DNA of 5,009 nucleotides from Bacteroidales bacterium (GTDB lineage Bacteria > Bacteroidota > Bacteroidia > Bacteroidales > VadinHA17), in NCBI GenBank assembly GCA_003520925.1, contig DOTV01000113.1, positions 1,898 through 6,906 on the forward strand. Direction: 5' to 3'. The notes below the pieces were generated by a model. The model did no database searches. It was not told the DNA's origin and saw only the letters and a program-made list of their open reading frames with translations. This document shows, one piece after another, positions 1-5,009 of the stretch. Every line of letters starts with the position of its first letter. Position 1 is the first letter of the stretch. The position numbers and the translations under genes were made by a program.

Positions 1-516
1 GTTGTATCAACAAACGGCCATGCTGAATTCCTTGATCTGAAAATCAACGGTGGCTATGGTCCGGGTGATGAGATCAAACTGAGAGGGAGGAAATCTGTTG
101 AAATAGATGTAATCTGGACTGCCGACAGGATTTTAACCGGACAAGTAGAGATTATCTGCAATGGAAAGATCATTGGAAAACTGGATGGAACCGCGAGTCC
201 GGGTGAACCGGTCAGTCTGAAAACCCGCCATAAAATCGGCGAGAGCAGCTGGATCAGTGCCCGGAGAATGGATAATTCAGGCCACCGGTTGCAAACCTCT
301 CCTGTTTATATTACTCTGAATGACGCCCCAGTAAGGGCAAGTGCCGAAGATGCCAGGTATTTTGTGAAATGGATTGATAATATCCTGTTCAACATAGCCA
401 CCGGAGGATCGTGGAATCAATATTTTTCACATGACCTGGACAGTGTCCGTAAGAGATACCAGACAGCACGTGATATTTATGAAAAAATTGCGGTTGAAGC
501 TTCAAAGAAAAAGTGA
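1..516 (+). CDS. CehA/McbA-like metallohydrolase, C-terminal fragment
   Basis: The frame is open from base 1 to the TGA at 514-516, giving 171 codons of a gene whose start lies outside the window. The ATG at 268 is internal, because coding-like sequence continues upstream of it. Seen: a start resembling a 'TNG...' strand, then a beta-sandwich-like stretch, then TSPVYI (295-312) followed by SAEDARYFVKWIDNIL (340-387) and a charged helical tail ending in SKKK. The pairing of 'TSPVYV' with 'A(E/D)DAxYFxxWID' is, from memory, typical of the C-terminus of CehA/McbA-family proteins, which have a PHP-type metal-dependent hydrolase domain; named members hydrolyse carbaryl. The catalytic PHP part would be upstream and is not visible, so activity and substrate are unknown. 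The stop overlaps the start of the next gene, so the two are probably co-translated. The family is fairly likely; a carbamate substrate is not implied. Confidence 0.7.
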   Translation, partial: VVSTNGHAEFLDLKINGGYGPGDEIKLRGRKSVEIDVIWTADRILTGQVEIICNGKIIGKLDGTASPGEPVSLKTRHKIGESSWISARRMDNSGHRLQTSPVYITLNDAPVRASAEDARYFVKWIDNILFNIATGGSWNQYFSHDLDSVRKRYQTARDIYEKIAVEASKKK

Positions 517-2366
517 TGCAAAAATCTTTCCCTCCCATAATTCTGTTTTACTGCATTTTTTTGCTGTTTCCAGCAACGGGTTGTTCAGAGGATAAAACAG
601 GAGAGCCGATATTGCTTCTGACCGGCAACAAGGATTTCGGTGCCTATACCGGTGAAATCCTGAAAGCTGAAGGTTTCAATGAGTTTATAACCGATTCCAT
701 TGAGAGTAAAAAAATCAGCGGATCTTTCCTTGCTCAGTTTGACCTGATAATTCTTGCTGAAAAAACAGATGACCGGCAAACAAGCAACATGTTAAGAAAA
801 TATGTCCGGGGAGGAGGTAATCTTATAGTCTTTCAGCCCGATAAGGCTAACGCAGACCTGTTTGGCCTTGAAAAGATGACCGGAAAAACAGGAAAGACCT
901 ATATTGCAATTGATACTTCCTCAGCGGAAGGAAGATCTCTTACTGGTAAAAAGATTCAGATTCATGTAACTGCTGAGGGATTTTCTCTTAAAACCGGAAA
1001 AGCAGTCGCTTGGTTCTGCAATAAAACAGATTCAGTTTATGAATTCCCTGCCGTTGTGACAAACAGTTTTGGAAAAGGTCAAGCAACAGCATTTCTTTAT
1101 GACCTGCCACGGAATATTGCATATACAAGGCAGGGTAATCCTGAATCTGCGGGAATTGAAAAGGACTCTATTCCCGGAATCAGGGCCATGGACCTTTTCA
1201 CAGACGGATGGGTTGATACTTCAAACAACGTAATCAACCAGGCTGATGAGCAGATGATCCTCCTGACCCATTGCATTGAGCAAATGAACGGAGATATGAA
1301 ACCATTGCCAAGGCTGTGGTATTATCCTGATTCACTGAAATGTCTTGTAACACTTACGAATGATGGTGAATTCAATAATGAAAATGACTTTGAACGGCAA
1401 TTCAGGGATATAGATTCTATGGGAGCTATAATGTCTCTCTACATCATGGAGACAGCCAGGGTATCAAAGTTATGGGCTGAGAAATGGACTGCCCGGGGAT
1501 TTGAAATTTCGGGCCACCCCGATGATACTAGAGAGGCAAAAGCTCCTGTCTGGAGCAACATGGACAGGACGGTATCAGCTAAAATCAGTGAAATAAATGA
1601 CATCTATGGATTACGGATGTCAACCGTCGTGAATCACTGGTTTGTATGGTGCGGGAACAATGAATCGGGAGACAAGGAGTTTTCTGCCCAGGCTGAGATT
1701 GAGGCAAAGAAAGGCCTGTCGATGGACGTAAACTATGCACATTATGATAATAATTCCGGCCAGGGACATTTCCTGGGTCCGCAGGGCAGCCGCCAGGGAA
1801 ATTTTACCGGAAGCGGATTGCCAATGAGATTTGCAGGAAGCTCCGGAAAGATAATCGACATCTATCAGCACCTCAACAATGTATATGATCAGCAGTACAA
1901 TGAAAACCATGATTCCGAAGGATTTTACAACTGCTTTAAAGGTTTGATGGACAGGAGCCTGAACAATGAAGTTTATTCATTAATAAGCATTAAATCACAT
2001 AATGACGAATACTATTTTTCCCGCGGTCCGCTTATTAAAATGTTAGCTTATGCTGCCAATAATGGGATTCCGGTATGGACTGTGTCAGAACTGTCTGAAT
2101 TTACCAGAATGCGGGATGAAGCCAGTTTCAGCAGCATATCCTTTTCTGGCAATAAAATTTCCTTTGATCTTCATTCGTCATTAAAACATAATAGCAGTTT
2201 GACTGTTATGATCCCCTTCAATTACAGGCACAATCTATTAAAGAGTATCAGATGCAACGGAAATGAGGTCGCATATACAAAAAGATCAGTAAGGGGATAT
2301 GACTATGCTTTCCTGACTGTGGAGCCGGGAACAGATTATTCTTTTAAAATTGCTTTTGACAATTAG
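516..2366 (+). CDS. lipoprotein with GATase-like and degenerate deacetylase-like domains
   Basis: 616 residues from ATG 516, chosen over GTG 513 because it makes a TGATG overlap with the upstream stop. A hydrophobic signal (residues 6-19) ends in ATGC with Cys23, then SEDK, so this is a predicted lipoprotein, possibly surface-exposed. Residues 27-225 look like a class I glutamine-amidotransferase-like (ThuA-like) alpha/beta region, including YDLPRNIAYTRQGNP (about 195-209). QADEQ (242-246) and PLPRLWYYP (263-271) lead into a polysaccharide-deacetylase-like (NodB/CE4) region. There the usual TFDDG is TLTNDG (279-284), and the HxxxH motif is H334-PDD-T338. A late SHND (H495, D497) and IPVWTVSEL resemble the end of that fold. 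Residues 555-616 look like a small beta domain. I recall the same order of motifs in uncharacterised actinobacterial proteins. D283, H334 and H495 survive, but the first motif Asp is Asn and the second His is Thr, so deacetylase activity is doubtful; it may act on another bond or only bind glycans. Confidence 0.72.
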   Translation: MQKSFPPIILFYCIFLLFPATGCSEDKTGEPILLLTGNKDFGAYTGEILKAEGFNEFITDSIESKKISGSFLAQFDLIILAEKTDDRQTSNMLRKYVRGGGNLIVFQPDKANADLFGLEKMTGKTGKTYIAIDTSSAEGRSLTGKKIQIHVTAEGFSLKTGKAVAWFCNKTDSVYEFPAVVTNSFGKGQATAFLYDLPRNIAYTRQGNPESAGIEKDSIPGIRAMDLFTDGWVDTSNNVINQADEQMILLTHCIEQMNGDMKPLPRLWYYPDSLKCLVTLTNDGEFNNENDFERQFRDIDSMGAIMSLYIMETARVSKLWAEKWTARGFEISGHPDDTREAKAPVWSNMDRTVSAKISEINDIYGLRMSTVVNHWFVWCGNNESGDKEFSAQAEIEAKKGLSMDVNYAHYDNNSGQGHFLGPQGSRQGNFTGSGLPMRFAGSSGKIIDIYQHLNNVYDQQYNENHDSEGFYNCFKGLMDRSLNNEVYSLISIKSHNDEYYFSRGPLIKMLAYAANNGIPVWTVSELSEFTRMRDEASFSSISFSGNKISFDLHSSLKHNSSLTVMIPFNYRHNLLKSIRCNGNEVAYTKRSVRGYDYAFLTVEPGTDYSFKIAFDN

Positions 2367-2382
2367 TCTAATCGTTCAAAAT

Positions 2383-2455
2383 ATTGCGGATTGCGGATTA
2401 TGGATTTCGGATTTCGGATTTGAAAATCCGAAATCGAAAATTCGAAATCCGAAAT
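2383..2455. repeat. heptamer repeat forming a dyad between convergent genes
   Basis: From 2383 to 2423 the sequence is a run of 7-bp units of the form GATTNNG (units start at 2389, 2396, 2403, 2410 and 2417, with a partial one before). From 2424 to 2455 the same unit runs inverted as CGAAATC-type heptamers. Two competing hairpins are possible. The inner one pairs 2410-2420 with 2425-2435 (11 perfect pairs, loop TGAA). The outer one pairs 2404-2421 with 2438-2455 (18 pairs including one G-T). The element lies 16 bp past the stop of the upstream plus-strand gene and 30 bp past the stop of the minus-strand gene, so it could end both transcripts, but neither hairpin is followed by a T-run. Similar 'GATTTCGGATT' runs occur between genes in Bacteroidota genomes as far as I recall; their function is not established. 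Confidence 0.85.
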
Positions 2456-2485
2456 AATCATAATAGCAATATAATAGGTTTAACT

Positions 2486-3877
2486 TTACACTACCTTCAT
2501 ATTCACCGGATCCCATTTGATGATCTTCTTCTGGAAATAGCTGTCGTTGCATGCCAGGGTGGGTGCTGCAGCCCTGAATCCAAATTCCGGACCCTCAACA
2601 AGAGGCTTGTTGCTGCGGACACCATCGAAGAAATTTTTGAAATGTTCAAGGTGCTCATCATATCCTTCAGGTGCCACATATTTGACACCAGGCTTCGTTG
2701 GTCTCTTCTGCTCTTCGGCACTATATTTCAGGTTATACTGTTTCATCAGCTCTTCTTGCATTGCCTTGGGATAAGTATCAAAGGAATCCCATCCACCAAT
2801 GCCGGGAGCTTTCGACATTATGCTGTTGGTGAGGCTGAATCCGCTGTCGAGCATTTCCATAACTCCTTCGCTTCCGATAAACCTTGTCATACCTTTGTCA
2901 CCCTGTCCGCTCACAAAATTGACCCTCAGGGTTACCTGAAATTCAGGATGCTCCTTCGTTTCGGGATAGTGCATAATACCGACCATAACATCCGGAACAT
3001 CGCGGCCGTCTTTCCAGTAACAGAGCTGCCCGGAAGCAAAAACAGTATCAGGACCCTTTGAATCGGTCAGTAAATGAATTCCTGAAAGAAGGTGGACAAA
3101 CAGGTCTCCCGCAACGCCGGTGCCGAAATCACGGTAATTTCTCCACCAGAAAAATTTCCTGGCATCATAGGGCATTTTTGCCATTCCCTCGGTATAACGG
3201 TCCCAGTCAACAGTCTGTGGCGATCCGTCGGTGGGCATCGTATATTCCCATGCGCCCAGTGCATCCTGTCTGTCGAACGAAGCCTCAACACAATTTAACT
3301 TTCCGATCGCACCGGCTTTATATAATTCCTTAGCCTTGCCGTAAACGATGCTGCTAACCCTCTGACTTCCCACCTGCATCGGTTTTCCTGTTTTTTTCTG
3401 AGCTGCAATGACATTAAGGCCGTCGCTGATCTTCTGAACTACCGGCTTTTCACAGTATACAGCCTTGCCGCTGTTCATTGCATCGATTGCAATCCTTGCA
3501 TGCCATTGGTCGCTGGTGGCAATTATAATAGCATCAATATCTTTCCTGTTAAGCAGTTCGCGGTAATCACGCGTGGTTAAGACATTTATGCCGTATTTTT
3601 CCTTTACCCGCGTCAGCCTGCCGTTGTAAAGGTCGCAGGCGGCAACAAGTTCAACACCTGGCACCTTGAGGGCAGTGTCAGTATCGGCATTCCCCATGAT
3701 TCCCATCCCAATTGTTGCAATCCTGATCTTGTCATTCTGACTTATCCGTGGTGCAAACGGGATCGTAATTGTTCTGGTCTCATTAATGGCCATCGTCTGA
3801 AGAGTACCTGCTGCAAGCAACACGGAAGAGGTTCCAATCTGCCTGATAAATTTTCTGCGTGAGGATTTTGATTTCAT
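2486..3877 (-). CDS. Tat-exported Gfo/Idh/MocA-family oxidoreductase
   Basis: 463 residues starting at ATG 3877-3875. The N-terminus has a twin-arginine signal, SRRKFIR (6-12), followed by a hydrophobic stretch (14-31), so the folded, cofactor-loaded enzyme probably goes to the periplasm. A Rossmann fold begins at residue 50 with GMGIMG (57-62), the ribose-contacting position AACD ends at D82, and ATSDQWH (120-126) and CEKP (142-145, with the family Lys144) follow. The C-terminal alpha/beta domain carries FFWWRNYRDFGTGVAGDLFVH (ends H262) and H268, as in the large Bacteroidota/Planctomycetota subgroup of this family. Members catalyse NAD(P)-dependent oxidation or reduction of sugars and inositols; some Tat-exported relatives (GH109) cleave glycosides using bound NAD. 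The substrate cannot be read from the sequence. It is transcribed alone, convergent with the lipoprotein gene and divergent from the CotH-like gene. Family assignment is firm; substrate and mechanism are open. Confidence 0.93.
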   Translation of the reverse strand: MKSKSSRRKFIRQIGTSSVLLAAGTLQTMAINETRTITIPFAPRISQNDKIRIATIGMGIMGNADTDTALKVPGVELVAACDLYNGRLTRVKEKYGINVLTTRDYRELLNRKDIDAIIIATSDQWHARIAIDAMNSGKAVYCEKPVVQKISDGLNVIAAQKKTGKPMQVGSQRVSSIVYGKAKELYKAGAIGKLNCVEASFDRQDALGAWEYTMPTDGSPQTVDWDRYTEGMAKMPYDARKFFWWRNYRDFGTGVAGDLFVHLLSGIHLLTDSKGPDTVFASGQLCYWKDGRDVPDVMVGIMHYPETKEHPEFQVTLRVNFVSGQGDKGMTRFIGSEGVMEMLDSGFSLTNSIMSKAPGIGGWDSFDTYPKAMQEELMKQYNLKYSAEEQKRPTKPGVKYVAPEGYDEHLEHFKNFFDGVRSNKPLVEGPEFGFRAAAPTLACNDSYFQKKIIKWDPVNMKVV

Positions 3878-3929
3878 ACCTGTGATATTTCTGGTTAAGT
3901 GCTTAAATATCTTCTTTTAAATGATGGTT

Positions 3930-3937
3930 TAAAGATA
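3930..3937 (-). promoter_or_regulatory. possible -7 element of the Gfo/Idh/MocA gene
   Basis: Read on the minus strand, 3937-3930 is TATCTTTA, seven of eight positions matching the Bacteroidota -7 consensus TAnnTTTG. It lies about 52 bases before the ATG and just downstream of a 10-base homopolymer run. No clear TTTG -33 element is seen; the expected position falls at the edge of the adjacent dyad repeat. This is a weak call. Confidence 0.3.
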
Positions 3938-3950
3938 AAAAAAAAATGCA

Positions 3951-4058
3951 TTTAACCACGGGGTCACACGGGGTCACACGGAGGAGATCCCGGTGTAAAT
4001 CTATCTAAAGGAAAAACTGTGTAACTCAGTGTCAACTTTGTGTTACTCCGTGGTTAAA
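3951..4058. repeat. dyad repeat A, built of 10-bp units
   Basis: The outer ends TTTAACCACGG (3951-3961) and CCGTGGTTAAA (4048-4058) are perfect inverse complements, and pairing continues inward to 3974/4035, giving 24 positions with one mismatch and a few G-T pairs. Each arm is a run of 10-bp units. The left arm has CACGGGGTCA at 3957-3966 and again at 3967-3976, then CACGGAGGAG. The right arm has units starting at 4017, 4027, 4037 and 4047 sharing a GTGT/GTGG core. The middle, about 3987-4016, is not obviously repetitive. There is no open reading frame of note, no transposase and no evident target duplication. Related 'TTAACCACGGAG...CACAAAG' dyads are common between genes in Bacteroidota as I recall; whether they are mobile or regulatory is unknown. 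Confidence 0.85.
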
Positions 4059-4230
4059 AAATTATTAATCAAATTATTAAAAATAAAACCGTGTATAAGG
4101 AACAACTTTAATTTAAGGAGAAGCGAGAAATTCCGTTAATAGAAGAAACCAGATCTTGTTTCGGGTAAAATAATTGCTGTAATACATATATTATTTGTTG
4201 TAATACAATGTCTTTTTTTAGAAACCCCGG
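4059..4230. other. AT-rich intergenic stretch without a gene
   Basis: This stretch between dyad repeats A and B is AT-rich and shows no coding signal on either strand: no sustained frame, and stops are frequent. An AAGGAG at 4115-4120 has no start codon at a suitable distance. It contains the 21-bp-spaced direct repeat listed separately, and at its end the start of a perfect 10-bp palindrome ACCCCGGGGT (4224-4233), a GC-rich island that abuts repeat B. Confidence 0.6.
4171..4207. repeat. direct repeat with 21-bp spacing
   Basis: The 16 bases at 4171-4186 and at 4192-4207 match at 14 positions; the core TTG(C/T)TGTAATACA occurs at 4174-4186 and 4195-4207. A 21-bp spacing is two helical turns, which would place both copies on the same DNA face, as for a tandem operator. 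It lies about 210 bp upstream of the CotH-like start and about 300 bp upstream of the oxidoreductase start. A regulatory role is only inferred; in AT-rich DNA some similarity can arise by chance. Confidence 0.45.
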
Positions 4231-4234
4231 GGTC

Positions 4235-4320
4235 TTTTGTGAATCCCTTTGTATCCTTGGTGGTTAAGGATTTTTTTAGCACTAAGGACTCAAAGGTCAA
4301 CACAAAGTAACACAAAGGAT
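4235..4320. repeat. dyad repeat B, 10-bp units, arms in reverse order to A
   Basis: The right arm is a clean series of 10-bp units at 4280, 4290, 4300 and 4310 (the last two are ACACAAAGTA and ACACAAAGGA). The left arm has CTTTTGTG, CCTTTGTA and CCTTGGTGGTTAA at roughly 10-bp intervals. Pairing in register: 4236-4241 with 4301-4306, 4246-4251 with 4291-4296, and 4254-4262 with 4280-4288 (one G-T), separated by small mismatched bubbles, with a loop at 4263-4279. In repeat A the GTGGTTAA end points outward; here it points into the loop. A smaller alternative hairpin, ATCCTT (4253-4258) with AAGGAT (4266-4271), is followed by T4272-4277 and looks like a weak plus-strand terminator. Confidence 0.8.
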
Positions 4321-4372
4321 AAGAAAGAAAAGAATGCAATTTCGCAATAATTCAGCCTATTCTCATTTAGTT

Positions 4373-4380
4373 TATCTTTG
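4373..4380 (+). promoter_or_regulatory. -7 promoter element (TATCTTTG) of the CotH-like gene
   Basis: TATCTTTG matches the Bacteroidota -7 consensus TAnnTTTG at every fixed position. It would place the transcription start near 4385-4388 and leave a leader of about 30 bases before the ATG at 4417. The -33 region about 19 bases upstream (ATTC near 4350) is a poor match to TTTG. The position and the exact match make it credible. Confidence 0.5.
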
Positions 4381-4416
4381 CATGATAATTATATCTCTTG
4401 CCGGATCAGGTTGCTT

Positions 4417-5009
4417 ATGAAATTCAAAATGAATCATCCTCTGATTTTTATTCTCATTATTGCATCATTTCTTCCCGGGTGTACTAAGGATGATCCTCCT
4501 GCATTTGATCCTGAAAAAGAAGTATTCAACTTTATTGTTACAGAACCGCAGAGGGAATATATTAATGCAAGCCGGGGTGAACAGTATGACGTTACCGATC
4601 CGATCCCGGAATTGAAGTTTGCAGGGGAAACATATACGATCGACCGGTTCGAGATCCGGGGCGATGGAACTCTTAACTTTTCCCGTAAAGGATTTGGCGT
4701 TAACATGGATTCCAAAATCACTCTCCATAACCCTGGGGAGCCTGCAGAAAGGAAATATGAAGAATTCAAACTTCTGGCATTGGTATTCGACTACACCTAT
4801 ATTGAAAATAGTATTGCTGTTGGCTTTTTCAAAGAAGTCGATTTATGGCCGGTTTACGATTTTTATACTGAAGTAAAGCTTAATGGTCATACCCAGGGCT
4901 TATACCACTTTATTGAGGATCCATTTGAATATTTTATTGAACAAAAAAATGCATCGTTTGTGGTTCGGCGCGGGTATAATCATGTAATAAAAGCTTGTTC
5001 GGTAAGTGC
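4417..5009 (+). CDS. CotH-like (atypical kinase fold) lipoprotein, N-terminal part
   Basis: The frame opens at ATG 4417 and continues without a stop to the window end (197 full codons, 3' truncated). Residues 7-19 are hydrophobic and end in the lipobox LPGC (Cys22), followed by TKDD, so this is a lipoprotein with a plausible surface-export signal. Three stretches match the CotH family in order: FEIRGDGTLNFSRKGFGVNMD (78-98; the family has RGNSTW...KKPYRIKL), FKLLALVFDYTYIEN (117-131; family LLANYDDxxxxRN), and YTEVKLNGHTQGLYHFIED (150-168; family YVEVYLNGEYLGLYLLTEQ). CotH of Bacillus spores is a secreted protein kinase; roles in Bacteroidota are mostly unknown. K91 is the candidate ATP-contacting lysine. 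The usual Arg before Asn131 is Glu130, and NSTW is degenerate, so this is a divergent member. It is divergent from the oxidoreductase gene, with its own promoter; a CAGG at 4407-4410 is the only weak ribosome-binding hint. Confidence 0.78.
   Translation, partial: MKFKMNHPLIFILIIASFLPGCTKDDPPAFDPEKEVFNFIVTEPQREYINASRGEQYDVTDPIPELKFAGETYTIDRFEIRGDGTLNFSRKGFGVNMDSKITLHNPGEPAERKYEEFKLLALVFDYTYIENSIAVGFFKEVDLWPVYDFYTEVKLNGHTQGLYHFIEDPFEYFIEQKNASFVVRRGYNHVIKACSVS

Noticed and set aside
513..515. GTG start for the lipoprotein gene
   Set aside because: ATG at 516 is adjacent, forms the TGATG overlap and gives the same signal peptide; the GTG adds only one residue.
268..516. Separate 82-residue gene starting at ATG 268
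   Set aside because: The same frame is open back to base 1 with family-like sequence throughout, so this is an internal methionine of a truncated gene.
1620..1910. Minus-strand 96-codon frame inside the lipoprotein gene
   Set aside because: It lies fully antisense to a gene with recognisable domain motifs and has no support of its own.
2384..3061. 225-codon plus-strand frame starting inside the heptamer repeat
   Set aside because: It begins with a translation of the repeat (RIADYGFRISD-type) and then runs antisense through the well-supported oxidoreductase gene; this is a known kind of spurious protein.
4115..4120. AAGGAG as a ribosome-binding site for a small gene
   Set aside because: No start codon follows at a usable distance and no open frame extends from there.
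3951..4320. CRISPR array
   Set aside because: The repeat units are only 10 bp, contiguous and diverged, with no unique spacers and no cas genes nearby.
3951..4320. Insertion sequence or remnant
   Set aside because: Inverted ends are present, but there is no transposase fragment and no target duplication visible, so a mobile origin stays speculative.
4136..4339. 67-codon minus-strand frame in the divergent gap
   Set aside because: Its only recognisable segment (TTKDTKGFTKD) is a translation of dyad repeat B, a familiar artefact of such repeats; there is no signal, motif or start context.

Overview
The window looks like part of a Bacteroidota chromosome, probably an uncultured or environmental lineage. 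The support is indirect. Two lipoproteins carry acidic residues straight after the acylated cysteine, as in Bacteroidota surface lipoproteins. There are no strong Shine-Dalgarno sequences, and a TAnnTTTG-type promoter element precedes the last gene. The gene content (a Tat-exported Gfo/Idh/MocA oxidoreductase and a CotH-type lipoprotein) and the short-period dyad repeats between genes also fit. All four protein assignments rest on recognising motifs by eye; no search was run.

Layout. (1) Bases 1-516, plus strand: the C-terminal 171 codons of a protein whose end resembles CehA/McbA-family (PHP-type) metallohydrolases. (2) Bases 516-2366, plus strand, overlapping the previous stop by one base (TGATG): a 616-residue lipoprotein with an N-terminal glutamine-amidotransferase-like region and a C-terminal polysaccharide-deacetylase-like region whose metal-site motifs are altered. 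(3) Bases 2367-2485: a gap between converging genes, filled mostly by a 7-bp-period repeat that turns into its own inverse. (4) Bases 2486-3877, minus strand: a Tat-signal Gfo/Idh/MocA oxidoreductase. (5) Bases 3878-4416: a 539-bp gap between diverging genes with no convincing gene. It holds two dyad elements built of 10-bp units, a 21-bp-spaced direct repeat and probable promoters at each end. (6) Bases 4417-5009, plus strand: the N-terminal 197 codons of a CotH-like lipoprotein that runs off the window.

How they may work together. Genes 1 and 2 are very likely co-transcribed and translationally coupled. The other two are separate units, one convergent and one divergent. Three of the four products are predicted to be exported (two lipoproteins, one Tat substrate), which would fit processing of an extracellular or periplasmic compound, but no substrate can be named from this sequence. 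I see no defence system, CRISPR array, transposase, tRNA or rRNA. The least explained material is the altered deacetylase-like lipoprotein and the three dyad repeats, which occupy both full intergenic gaps.
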